DNA of 64,000 nt from Nereocystis luetkeana (taxonomy: Eukaryota > Sar > Phaeophyceae > Laminariales > Laminariaceae). The stretch's first letter is position 1, and the number at the start of each line of letters is the position of its first letter. Location: contig JARUPZ010000004.1 in assembly GCA_031213475.1 (NCBI GenBank), forward strand, positions 3,435,501 to 3,499,500, in the 5' to 3' direction. Shown in pieces: positions 33,457 to 44,032 of the stretch. A program made the translations under genes and the position numbers. The notes below the pieces were generated by a model. That model did not search any database, had not been told where the DNA came from, and was given only the letters and a program-made list of their open reading frames with translations.

Positions 33457-33732
33457 ATGAACAATCATATACCCACAATAATTGATCTCCCAGCTCGCGA
33501 ACAACATTTCCATCTTCCATCAAGTTCGGAGAAAAAAACAATGGTGATAGAACAACCAATTATCATGAATATGCATACCCTCCCTGGTTCTGTCACCACT
33601 AGACAGAACAAAGAAAAATTCCTGCAAGACCCAATAAAGTCAGTATCCACCAACACCGCATCTCCGGAACACCCCTCCTCAAGATGCGCTCCCATCACGT
33701 ACTCTCCATTCGCCAATCCGACAAATCAGTAA
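33457..33732 (+). CDS. Short ORF of unknown function
   Basis: A 92-codon frame from ATG (MNNHIPTIIDLPAREQHF) to a stop at 33,732. No domain, signal or membrane segment is recognisable. It lies in otherwise unique sequence between the end of the inverted repeat and a tandem duplication. It could be fortuitous. Confidence 0.2.
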   Translation: MNNHIPTIIDLPAREQHFHLPSSSEKKTMVIEQPIIMNMHTLPGSVTTRQNKEKFLQDPIKSVSTNTASPEHPSSRCAPITYSPFANPTNQ

Positions 33733-33851
33733 ATATCAGTTCCACCAGTCACCTGCTAGTCCTGTCTATATCTCTATAAGACTGTTTGATTTGAACATGA
33801 AATTAGATTGGAAAACTCCATGCAGAACAAGAAGCTACGTATACCGTCATG

Positions 33852-34360
33852 TAGACGATATGATACCTGTTAAATAGGCTTCCGTACCATTTACGATTTT
33901 CCCGGGATAAAAAGTATACTCCATACGATCCGATCATTCAGAAACCCGTATCCAGTGACGTAAAATCTACCATTTACCCGGGAAGAACGATGACTACCAT
34001 ATAATTTTATACCTAACACGTCGCAAACGGTTTTTATCTTATACGACTTCACCGGAACGAATCTACACCCTGTCGAAAATGACACATCTCCATTTGACGA
34101 ACCTACAGTAGTAGACGATACTATACATTCTTCATACCATTCACGACTCTTCCGGGATACAAAATATATTCCATACCATTCAGATCTCCGTAACCAGTGA
34201 CAAACGATATAATTACCCCTTACCCAGGAAGACCGATAACCGCCATATAATTTAGTATTCCCTTACACGTCGCAAACGTTATGTATCAAATACGACTTTC
34301 TTCACCCGGAACGAATCCAAACCCAGTCGAAAATGATATATCTTCATTTGTACGATCAAA
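33852..34360. repeat. Tandem duplication of about 258 bp, two units
   Basis: Units begin at 33,852 (GTAGACGATATGATAC) and 34,111 (GTAGACGATACTATAC). They share TTCCGGGATA, CACGTCGCAAACG, CGGAACGAATC and GTCGAAAATGA blocks. Divergence of roughly a fifth suggests an old duplication. No gene. Confidence 0.75.
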
Positions 34361-35394
34361 AAGGTATTTCGACCGACAGGTGTATCCAATCACAAGAGAA
34401 AACTACTCCTACGAACACCCACAAGAGAGACTTAATGCATAACCTCCCGCCCGCGAAGTAGCCGCATCACTAAAAAGGCTCCAGCTGACGAGATACCTGT
34501 TTGTCCATTGCACGACCTTCCCGCAACATAAATACACCCTTGACACCGACTCCCTCCACACCTTTGAAATATGCGATATTTTGTATGGTGCTTGTCCAGT
34601 TTCTCTTCTGGGCCTGCCAACATCGAACACGGAGCGCAACGAAGCGCTGTGGATGTACCCGGCAGTAATATTTCGAACCGAAACACAAAAATACGGTTTT
34701 TCAACTACCAGGTGGGGGACGGGGGTATTCACGTATCATCCAGGAATAGAAGCTCAAACGACACTTGCGTACGTATCATCCAGTATGTACCTCATCGCAC
34801 ATCCCATACGTACTCGTACGTACTACGAATCAATTTACGAATTTCTACCCTCGTCGTAAAAATAAACAAACCTCACAATATAACAGTGGATCAAAGACCC
34901 ACCATTACGAGTGCAAACCTCGCCCCGCGTGTTGCTGGACCCACAAAGGGATCCAGCGAACGATCCAACCACGCTTGCCCCATCCACGACCCCCGCTGCT
35001 ACTGCTGCTGCTGAGCTTCCGCGGCTGCTGCTGCTCTGTCCCTGACCTCCCGCTGCTGCTGTTCTGTTGCTGCTGCTGTCGTCGTGTGCACGCGACTTCT
35101 GTGCCACGCGACTTGTTACCGATGCAGACGTGCCCTCCTTCGGTACTAGTACTGCTGCAGCAGCACCCGATTCTCCCCACGTCCGCTCCCTCGACCACTA
35201 CCGCACCGTAGTCGAGTACGCGCATCTCGTACGCGGCTTTCCCGACCATGCCACATGGCTGGCCGGGTGCACACGGCCTGGCTCACCGTGCGATTTCACG
35301 CGAAAATGTGCAGATTTGTCTCCCATCCCCACGGCTCCTAGCCCCCCCACAATCTCCCTGAGTGGGGTGCGCACGTAAAATATCGCGCGACTGG
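34361..35394. other. CTG/CAG-rich stretch, no confident gene
   Basis: Contains CTGCTGCTG runs (about 34,995-35,170). Frames in several registers encode Ser, Gln or Leu runs and are by-products of the triplets. Confidence 0.45.
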
Positions 35395-35811
35395 TTATCC
35401 TCCATGCCACTCCCCACGGAGGCGCCTACGGTTATGCTTCCACCGCAGGGCTTTTTCTTCTCCAGTTAGCACGCCGTCGTGTCTCCGGCATACTCCGAGA
35501 GCATCAACACAGCTTCCGCACCCTTTGCCACCGAGGCGGCCATCTTCCGCGGAAACGCGTTCCCGCTCCCGGCTCCCGATACCAACGTCGGAGCGTTCCG
35601 ACGCTGGCGTTGAAGCATATCTCCCTGCTCCAACTGCGGTAGATAGCTGCTGCTGTCTACCGGACCCCATCTGCGCAATCATCTCGAGGATCTCGGTGTG
35701 ATTCGACCGTCAACGCTCCTCTGCGTCTGCGGTCGCACGCTGTAGCCCCTCGAGGGCGAGGCCCTGCTCTAACACCATCGTCCGAAGACCTTCTACTTCG
35801 TCACCCATGAG
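35395..35811 (-). pseudogene. Coiled-coil ORF remnant, possibly retroelement gag
   Basis: Starting at ATG 35,809-35,811, the frame reads MGDEVEGLRTMVLEQGLALE and continues as a heptad-like charged helix, with a TGA at about 35,710. It then resumes as NHTEILEMIAQMGSGRQQQL. An N-terminal coiled coil followed by Ser/Arg-rich sequence is common in retroelement structural proteins, but nothing specific identifies it. Repeat R4 lies just upstream of the start. Confidence 0.3.
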
Positions 35812-35842
35812 CCTAGGTTCTCAACGTTGCGAACTCTAGAGT

Positions 35843-36034
35843 GTTGATAAATCCCAGGCGAAGAAAGATGGCGATCCAGGTTTTAGTGTTATTCTCCCGG
35901 CAGAGTAGATACAGATGGAAGTGGTCATGTGGGTATCACGTACACCCACAGAAGCAACCACCAAGTAATTCATACTAAGTCAGTATACCGAATAGTCATG
36001 AAACCCTCAAAATACTGAACAAGCATATTCGAAC
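35843..36034 (+). repeat. R4 repeat, copy 2
   Basis: Direct copy of 29,790-29,982, about 85-90% similar by eye. It is followed directly by AGAATCTACCGTCTCTGT, which reads RIYRLC, the Fanzor motif expected after GRI in the first locus. Confidence 0.65.
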
Positions 36035-36321
36035 AGAATCTACCGTCTCTGTCATCACATGGTACATCATCATACCCGAACGAATCGACAAGGCAAACGT
36101 CGAGACATCCACGGAACCACGGGTCATCGGCATAGACCCTGGACTTCGGACGGCTTTCACATGTTCTTCGAGCTCGGGCGACGTTCGGGAGCTTGGAACT
36201 GACACCCGGCACCGCGCCAAGAGGGAACACTTCAAGAAGGATTCCATTGCCAAGAAGATGAAGGATACAACGTGTTCCAGGAGAAAAACAAAGTTAAGGA
36301 AAGCTTGGTACCGCTGTTAAG
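36030..36321 (+). pseudogene. Second Fanzor fragment with RuvC-I motif
   Basis: The frame from about 36,037 reads WYIIIPERIDKANVETS, then EPRVIGIDPGLRTAFTC, an intact RuvC-I motif with catalytic Asp and the DPG glycine. GDVRELG follows, then a basic helix ending TKLRKAWYR, as in the linker between RuvC-I and RuvC-II of TnpB/Fanzor proteins. A TAA ends it at 36,321. In an overlapping frame the first bases read RIYRLCHHM, so two Fanzor pieces appear joined here. No RuvC-II, RuvC-III or zinc ribbon. It converges with the ORF at 36,344. Confidence 0.6.
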
Positions 36322-36343
36322 CTGACCCGCCGCTTACTCGAAC

Positions 36344-36883
36344 CTATCGCTCAAAGCTTACCTTGGTGACAACCGCCTCGAAGTGGCACCCCAATGTCCA
36401 CAAAATGCGCCCGTTCTCCATCAAGGGGGTAGTTAGGCCGTCAGCATCCATCAGTTCGTACTTGTCGCCGTCCACCATCTGCTGGATGACCTGCACATTG
36501 GTTTTGTACCGCTCGGCCAAGAGACGAACGGCGCGGAAATCCAGGATTTTGCCGTCGGTAACCTCCTGGACCCATGAGGCCGAGTCGGGGAGTTTTTCCT
36601 CCTTGACCGCAATCACGCCCGAGAAGAGGGCGCCAGACGGGTTGGAGAACATGGCCTCTACGATCCGTTGACGGCCACGTTGAAGCAGCTGTATCAGACG
36701 CCCATCTTTTTTGCCACCCCACAGGACCTTCTGAACCTGTGCCGGGTGAAACCCCCCTGCCACCAGGCAGCACGTCATGACCGAACGATCGCCGCAGTAC
36801 CCGCAGCCGAAATTCTTCAGCCACCACAAGCCCAGTTCGCGAAGAGCGCTCGTACGTTTCTCCTTTAAAAGAGTAAGCACCAT
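36344..36883 (-). CDS. Intact 179-residue ORF, unknown; weak OTU-like C-terminus
   Basis: An uninterrupted frame from ATG 36,881-36,883 to TAG 36,344-36,346, notable among broken elements. The N-terminal third has a Cys-rich stretch (FGCGYCGDRSVMTCC) that could bind metal. The middle is charged. The C-terminus runs LLAERYKTNVQVIQQM, then ILWTLGCHFEAVV, which loosely recalls the final β-strands and catalytic His of OTU-type cysteine proteases, but no matching D-G-x-C motif is seen. It ends 23 bases from the second Fanzor fragment, convergently. It could be another viral or element gene. Confidence 0.45.
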   Translation of the reverse strand: MVLTLLKEKRTSALRELGLWWLKNFGCGYCGDRSVMTCCLVAGGFHPAQVQKVLWGGKKDGRLIQLLQRGRQRIVEAMFSNPSGALFSGVIAVKEEKLPDSASWVQEVTDGKILDFRAVRLLAERYKTNVQVIQQMVDGDKYELMDADGLTTPLMENGRILWTLGCHFEAVVTKVSFER

Positions 36884-37224
36884 GTTTCACCCTTGCATCG
36901 CGCGAAGGGAGGAGGCATGGTGATTATAGTGTTAGTAGTGAGTGGTGTCTCGATTTTTATCTCGAATATGGAGGTGGCATTAGGGTGGGTGGGGGCATGA
37001 TGACATCGTGTAAAGTAGTGTGTGACACGCCTTTTATATCGATTTTCACCTCGATTTTCATCTCGATGGTTTCATGTCGATTTTCGTCTCGATTTTGTCA
37101 TCTCGATTTTGATGAAAGCGTCAAATCCTCGGTACATTGGTGCCGATTTATAATCCACAATAGAGTTTGGCAGGCCCTTCCGCACTACCTGGTATTTTCG
37201 AGTAAAACTTTTGATTAGTACGTA
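36884..37224. other. No gene seen; TCGATTTTC-type short repeats
   Basis: Contains a short reiteration of TCGATTTTCATCTCGATTTT near 37,035-37,110. No coding frame of interest. Confidence 0.45.
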
Positions 37225-37713
37225 AATTTCAGGTAAGGCACGAGCCCAGAAGCCTAACCGGGCATGCATCCCGATAACAGACCCAAACCCGAAGAAGATC
37301 CGAAGAATATATCCGAAGACCCGAAGACTCGTACAGTAGATATATACCCAAGATTGCCGAAATACCCCCACGACCGATACCTGACCGAAAGATACCCGCA
37401 CCCAACCCTTGAACGCGATTTTTTTCGTGTGACGACAGGCCTACCCTCGAATACTGCAGTATTATGCACGCCTCGGATGACCAAAAGCTCACCTCTAGGC
37501 CAGCATATAGTTGTACCACTCGAGTAAGTCAGCCACCCTGGTCGATGCGAAGAAAGAGCTGCATAAGTTTTTTACAAGACCTAACAGAGACAAGAGGGAG
37601 ACCGCTGTGTACAAAGTTTCGCTGCAACAAGGACGCAACATCCGTTATACCCCAAGATATATATTTCTATAGGAAACCCGGGGATTTCCCCCGGATGTCT
37701 CCTGACGACCACA
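37225..37713 (-). mobile_element. LTR-1 copy E: 5' LTR plus truncated leader
   Basis: The LTR spans 37,463-37,713 (251 bp, minus). The palindrome ATACTGCAGTAT (about 37,450-37,461) and about 230 bp of leader follow to roughly 37,225. No ORF region remains. It abuts LTR2 sequence on its right. Confidence 0.7.
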
Positions 37714-38822
37714 GACCCTAAAAAGGATCCGCGCTCGTTAAATTTCTGAGGCCGGCCGGAGAGTTCGAGAAAAGCCTTCGTGCAGGGGGGAACGAGTTCC
37801 GCAGAAAGTGAATCGATGTAATGTGGTAGTTGCAAGCAGCCAGAGTGAAGATGTCACACACAGCGAGTGGCGTCAGGGTAAATGATTCATAGCGTTGCGA
37901 CTGTCGTGACCAGCGCTATGAGGAGGATATTACGGCGCGAGACAACTGTTACCGTTACGATCAGTGTCAGCGTCGGGTCTATTTGTTTGGACATAGGTTG
38001 AGCGTTCACCAGCTCCTCTGGGCACAGCCTATTGTGGAAGGGAGGTTCCCCGATGTGGGAACGCCTTCAGTCTCGGGTACAGAGCCAGTAACGAGGTTCC
38101 AAGACCACACCTGGTGTTCGGTTAACACCAAGTGAACCACAGAAAGTCAAGGCCAAGTGATCTGCCGTACCTGTACTATCGACCCCCAGCTTCTTGGACC
38201 CTGCCTTGCCGATCGCGCCCGTTAGCATGTCCGTAGTGTTTCGTTGATTGTTCACTCTGGCTGCTTGCGACTACCGCCTTGAACCGATTCACCTTCTGCG
38301 TGACCCGATCCTCTCCCTGCACGAGAACATTTCTCGAACTCTCAAACAACAGGTGAGCCGGTCTCAGAGATCCAACAAGCGCGGGTCTTTTCTAGGGTCC
38401 GAGAGTTGTCCCCTGTTGTATCAAACAATCAACGGAGCACCACAGACACGTTTAACGGTCACGACGGACAAGGCAAGGTCCAAGTGGCTAGGGGTCGGTA
38501 GGACGGGTATCGCAGATCACTTGCCTTCGACTCTTTTTGGTTCACTTGGTGGTGTTTATTTATCGAGCGCTGGGTGTTCTCAGAACCTCGTTAATGGCTC
38601 TGTACCCGAGGTGAAAGGCGTTTCGACACCGGAGACCCTCCCTGCCCCTATAAAGTGTGCCCAGAGGAGTTAACTAAGCTTACCCTCTGCCCCTACAAAT
38701 AAGCCCGACGCGTGACACTGATCAGAGCAGTTCTCTTGCATCCTATAATCCTCCTCACAGTGATGGTCACGACAGTCACATCCTTTTGAACCTTTCACGG
38801 TGGCGCCACTCGCTGCAACACC
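37714..38822 (+). repeat. LTR2 copy c interrupted by nested LTR2 copy d
   Basis: Positions 37,725-37,849 match the first part of LTR2 copy a (GGATCCGCGCTCGTTAAAT...). Positions 38,427-38,822 match its remainder, ending CTCGCTGCAACA, with a TATAAAG box at 38,649-38,655. Between them lies a reverse-oriented LTR2. Confidence 0.65.
37853..38426 (-). repeat. LTR2 copy d, nested in copy c
   Basis: A 574-bp LTR2 on the minus strand with degraded termini (TGATACAACAG at 38,426, CTGTGTGTGA at 37,853). It is inserted inside copy c. Several long frames across it are repeat shadows. Confidence 0.65.
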
Positions 38823-39350
38823 TCACGAAAATCACGATTTTGTAACGTGTGCGCTCGAGTTCGAAAACAGTTCTTACCCCCAGCGCACGAGAGAGAGCGC
38901 GCGGCGACCAAGCAACCTACCGAGAGTGGACGGTACACTTCCCGTCGCGCGAGCGAAAATATGATCAGCTTTGTAACGAGCCTTCCAAACATTAGAGCAA
39001 CTTTCTCGATGTTGAAAAGGAAGGCTCAACACAAGCCACCTTGAGCTTTTGACACGACAATGCAAAACATTATTCTCACGAAAATGATGTTTTACAGCCT
39101 ATGCGTTCCAGATCTAAAAGTCCTCGTGAACCTTGTCGGATATGGCCCACACCACGACTGCTGGGAGCGCGAACCCACAGGGACGTGGGGAGTGCGCTAA
39201 GCCACTTCTGACGGTAGTACTAGTGCATGCAACCTTTCAGGCACCTCAACTTGACTGAGCTTTCGAAAAGTGACCTCTCGCCCACAGAAAAGCTTGTTTA
39301 TTAAATAAACTTAAGCAGTGTGGATTGCTCCGAGCAGGGCCGGTGTTGCT
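38823..39350. other. No gene seen
   Basis: Mixed sequence with a short frame at 38,847-39,044 that has no recognisable domain. Confidence 0.4.
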
Positions 39351-39959
39351 TCATTGCTGGAACAAATCTAGACATCTTTGGGCAGTCCGGCAACAAGTTT
39401 CCTCCAGGTCGATCGAGGTCATTTTTCGCTCACACGATGGGATATGTATGGTAGGACGCTCTCCACGTTTTGTGCATCCCCGACACGCGAGCGCAATTGC
39501 TTTCATCTTTACGGCTGGTGCTCGATCTGGTCTAAAAATAAAATCTGAAATATTGACGCTTGCGCATACATACCCCAACTGAAATTGACACCGTGCTTGT
39601 AGAGCAATGGTGTCCTTTAACAATAATACCTTTGCTTCATGTTTTTTGGATGCAATATATCTCGAACAATATTCGACCGCCTCGCAACAAGTCTGCTCGC
39701 GGCCCACCAAGCCCGATTTTTTGCTTTAACGATGGCATGCGTACAGCCCACTCTACAGACAGGTTGTAGCCTCGGCACACCTTTTAGCGCGCTCGTTCGC
39801 GGGCGACCAGTGCACGGCCGAGGGTGCTCCAATCGCCAAAAAGCTGAGAACTTCGTGGTTATGCGCGATGTTGTCGCCCATAAGGTTCGAAATACGGTCG
39901 CGACCAAAGTGTCCTACGCCGGGAATCAGTTTTACTGCAGGAATTTGATCATTCATCAT
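39351..39959 (-). pseudogene. Decayed ORF of unknown origin
   Basis: From ATG 39,957-39,959 the frame reads MMNDQIPAVKLIPGVGHFGRD with good protein-like composition up to a stop at 39,753. A second frame continues with KNRAWWAASRLVARRSNIV, and a third (39,351-39,710) ends in FQQ. The three pieces in series suggest a frameshifted gene. I do not recognise the family. Confidence 0.3.
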
Positions 39960-40145
39960 GGCGAGTTTGCCTGACCGTTAGTGTTCCGAGTCGGAAAATA
40001 GTAGCGAGAGACAGATTTGCTGTGGCCATGACCAGTTAGTTGCCTGACCTTGATTGTTCCGAGTCGGAAAAGGATAGCAGTACGAGTAACTCTAGATAAC
40101 GTTACGAGGGTCATGGCGAGTTGCCTGACCCTGATCGTGCCCAGT
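39957..40145. repeat. Three imperfect tandem units of 70-85 bp
   Basis: Units begin near 39,957, 40,026 and 40,109 with CATGGCGAGTTTGCCTGACC, CATGACCAGTTAGTTGCC and CATGGCGAGTTGCCTGACC. Each is followed by a TGTTCCGAGTCGGAAAA-like block (degenerate in the third). Confidence 0.65.
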
Positions 40146-40192
40146 TGGCGCCAGGTTGGTGAGAGTACACAAATACAATGGAATACAAGCGA

Positions 40193-40832
40193 GTGCGAGC
40201 TGGGCCAGCCAAATAGTGGATAAAACATCGGCCGTTCGTATCTCGTGAACCACCGTGAATTAGGCTTGGAATTTCGAATTGAACCTGACATAACACTGCA
40301 TGTGCAAAAAAAGTATATAAAAAATAAGACATATTTGTAATTTGATTCGACTTCGACGAGATATTGGCGAAAACTCAAAAACAACAACTTTTCGAAGCAA
40401 ATTTCGCAATAAAATCGTTCCCAAAGAAGACTCTACGAGAAAACCATACGCGTTTCAGTGCACAATTCGCCACCCATCAAGAAATATAGCCGAAAAACGT
40501 TTTCCATACATAACACAAGTAATTACGATCATGTTTTGTTTTTCTGCGATGCGACGTTCAAATTTGCAAGTTTCCACATGAAAATTTGACCTCGTTTGCC
40601 TGACATACGCAGGCAAACGGAAAGCGAGCCAGTTTTGTTTTAAACAAGTTGCGTTCGCTTTCGTATTCTTCCGGACCTTTTTACCGGTCTTATCTATCGA
40701 ACAAAAACGAAAAAAGGGTTCGCTTTCCATTTGTGGGTTGGTGCATGATCAACACCGTGTCAAAAAATCGCATCAAAAAACGGGGCTGGACAATCATCCG
40801 ATTGGCAACACCTTGGCTGGCCCAGCTCGTAC
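40193..40832. mobile_element. Non-autonomous TIR element of 640 bp
   Basis: The termini are inverted repeats of 20 bases with one mismatch: left 40,193-40,212 and right 40,813-40,832, core GAGCTGGGCCAGCCAA. The A/T-rich interior has no transposase frame. The outer flanks share CAAG, so a target duplication is uncertain. Confidence 0.5.
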
Positions 40833-42537
40833 GCAAGATAAAAGCTCGTACGCAAAAATAAAATATGTACTCGAGTCTGGGCGACCAGTAGCATCTTCGT
40901 GTTGACCAGGAACGTACTACACTAAAGTTCGGACACGCAAGCTAAACAATAAGTACAAGACAAGGAAGACCCAAATCGCTGATCTGAACGAAAAACGGAT
41001 TCAAACAATGTTGATGGCCGACAAAAACCGCGACCATACCACGAGTAGGAAGAAACGATTCATACGAGAGATGGCAGAGACATATATATGCATAGCTGTT
41101 TCATGTTAGCGATGGTGAAGTGGGACACGTGGCCCTTGTAATCAGAAGCACCTTGGTGTCACTCACCTCTCTCCTTCGTCGGTCAGGTGGAGCACTACTT
41201 CGGGGAAATTAAAGGCTTCCCAACAATAATGGAGCTCGTAGATATTACCGACAATGGTGTTCCGATAAAAACGTCAGTCACCAACCTTCACCCAACCAGA
41301 GCGACGCAGCATGGTAATCGCAGTGCCGTCGCAGAATACATGAACCTAGTTTGGGAGAAACCGTACAACGATATTCGACGAAAGCGTGTTTGACAGAGAA
41401 TATGTTGCCTCTGAAAGGTCTACGGGTGGCACCCCCAGGTGCTATGCTGTGGGCACGCACAAGATCCTTGCTGTTAAAGACTGCTATTTTTATGCCGGAG
41501 CGGCCAGGGGGGGAAATGGGGGCTAAACAAAAACATGCGAACCCAAAAAGTATAAAAATGCGTATGTGGTGACGCACTCTCTTACACTCCCAAAGGTTCT
41601 TACATATCTTCGAATAAGTTCCCCCCCCTTCGTATACTATTGGCAAAATCAGACATAACATGAATGTTGGAACTTCACCGTACCAGGCGCAGAACTTTTG
41701 CTATGTGGTAGACGACGTCTTGGTTGCAGTTTTTTAACCAACCTTGGGATAAGCAGCATCGCCGGGGTACTGGGGCCTCTTGGCCACAGCGACCGAATAC
41801 GCCCACTGTAACACTGCCGTAGATAGCGCCGGTACCCTTCCATGAAGAAAAGTATGATGTCGCACGTCGAAATCTTGAAGCCGTGTGGGAGACTGGAAGT
41901 CCAACACGAAGTCCAGATAAAAGAGCAAACGCCCCACGAAGAGGGGGACGAAGAGGGGGGTGAACGAACCGTTAAGTATTGCATTTTGACGAGCGTGCAG
42001 CGCAACGCATCAGATCAGACGGCTCTCATAGTATCGACTTCTCTCGCGTACGATAACGTGAGATTATCAGATTATGCGGACCAGGTGAGAAAGGTGAAAC
42101 CCCTTTTCTTGCCCCGAAGAAGAGCATTGATTGGAATTCAGCAGAAGACGCTCTCGGCTTAACCGTGATACATACTATGCGAATGTCCGTCAATAAGCCA
42201 AAAGTAGAAGCATCTAGACGCATACTAAACCTTGAGTGGACGAGTAGCAAAATGCGTGCAGGCGCAAAGTCCGTTCTCAGCATGGCCGGCAATTTATGGA
42301 ACCTCGCGTAAGTAGTCAGCAGGTAAATACTTTGGCAGTTTCTTCATTTGACCCATCTGCACAAAATTTCCACGGGGAAAAAACGGACGCCAAGAGTACT
42401 GGGAGTTCCACAATGATATAGTTCACTGGAAGTGGGCAATCGACCAGAAGTTGTTCAGCCCCGGAGAGTCTCTTGGTGCACCATTTTACGCACATCTACA
42501 GGTACTCAGACGCGAGCTGTACTGCAGTCGGTGAGAT

Positions 42538-42950
42538 TTGCCCAGAACTACAGGAGGTGTAGAACCCCGAGCTGCGTGGGCTATATTGGGGAACCAAATA
42601 GTAACGAAGGGTAAGGAAGCAGTCACGATCAACTTGCTTGAGCTTTGTGGCACTGTAGTAACAGCGCACAAGTCATTTTGCAAGACAGGCCAAAAACACC
42701 AGGATATCCTGTTTTGTCGAGCGGGGACAACGTTGCAGCAGTTTCGTAGATTGGCCGATTTGGAGGATCACGTAACAGACGTGCCGCCATAGCCATGAGA
42801 TCACTATATCAGGTGGACTGGAAATCTCGAGCAGTTGATGACGCAAGAAATATTCCCGGAGTGCAGAATAAAGTGGCGGGCGGATTTCTAGATAACCGAG
42901 AGAAAATATCGCACGCAACGTACAAGGTGAATGGTGAGAGCAAAGCGTAG
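42538..42950 (+). pseudogene. RNase H-like remnant of the retroelement
   Basis: The frame at 42,538-42,792 contains AWAILGNQIVTKG and TINLLELCGTVVTAHK, resembling the RNase H strand and helix around the second acidic residue in DIRS and Ty3-like elements. After a stop, DDARNIPGVQNKVAGGFLD resembles the HIPG-x-N-x-xAD-x-LSR motif at the end of the domain. Confidence 0.45.
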
Positions 42951-43499
42951 AGACAATTCTTCAACCCGACTTTCCCACTTAGAGTCACATTCTTATCGGA
43001 GAGCTTTTTTCCAAATTTTTCGACCCTTACTTCGCGCAATTTTTCAATCTTCCATATTTTCCTGGGTTCTTTTCCAAATGTGTGAAACTTCGCGACCTTG
43101 ATTTTTTTGCTTCTGGAGAATTTTACGGATAGTGACAGAACGCCTCCGTATATTGATACATATCTCCAATTATTTCCGGACTTTGGAAATTATGAAAAAA
43201 ACGCTCTCCGATAACAAGCCTTAGTGCATTGATAACATCATTCAGAAGCATGAGCACTTCTCAAACCTCTCCGTACAGGAACATAACTTGGAGAGGGAAG
43301 GAATGAGGACGAGACGGACATACTGGAGGAGACCCTAGCTCTGGCCTCGATGTGGGGGAGCACACAGAAGATGTACTGGTGGAACACTCGGTGCCGTCTC
43401 AGGGCGTTAGAAGGGAAGGGTTGGCTGGTTATCGGGGACGGAGTCAAAGCGCCAATTGAAGAGCTGACAAAATGCATGACTCTAAAATGCTCTACATGT

Positions 43500-44032
43500 A
43501 AAAAAAAAGAGTCACGCTGTTAAAGGGAGGCCATCTAGCCGCGATTAAGTATTTGCAGAAAATGTTTGGTAGTTGGGAATTGACCACGTCACACTGCATG
43601 ATGACAGCGGTAGGAGAAGGGATCGATAGAGTGCACGGAAAGTCGGAGGTGTGCCCCGAGGTGAGGAAACCTTTGTCCTAGGAACTGCCAAACAAGGGAA
43701 GGAGGAGCGTAGCCGAGTTGGAGACCGAAAGGTGGGTAGTTTGGAGCGGACTCGCGTGGTCGTTCCACCTACTTTGCAGAGCCTCGGAAATTTGGACGGT
43801 AATGTCTGGTATACTCTGATTTTGTCTGACTAAAAATGACTTGGTATTCTTTGCGGGCGCGTCACAATTGGCGTGGGGCGACAGACGCGTAGCGGACAGA
43901 GTAGATGCCACGTTTCACGCTTCCAAGTCAGACAACAAGTGTTTGGGGTGTATGCACCGTGGCAAGGACGAGCGTAACGATAGGGAGCAAAGCGAGGGAC
44001 GTAAAAGTGTAGCGGGGAGCTGGAAACAGTAG
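43500..44032 (+). pseudogene. Tyrosine recombinase-like remnant
   Basis: Several frames together give KGGHLAAIKYLQ, AWSFHLLCRASEIW and FFAGASQLAWGDRRVADRVDATF. The Arg in CRASE is the likely first catalytic residue of a phage-integrase-type recombinase. The downstream H-x-x-R and catalytic Tyr are not recognisable. Confidence 0.4.

Noticed and set aside
34835-35249. Ser/Gln-rich regulatory protein on the minus strand
   Set aside because: Its length comes from CTG/CAG runs read in several frames. No ATG-led conserved region was found.
39351-39959. A transposase gene
   Set aside because: Three frames in series suggest a decayed gene, but no DDE/DDD spacing, zinc finger or other transposase feature could be recognised.
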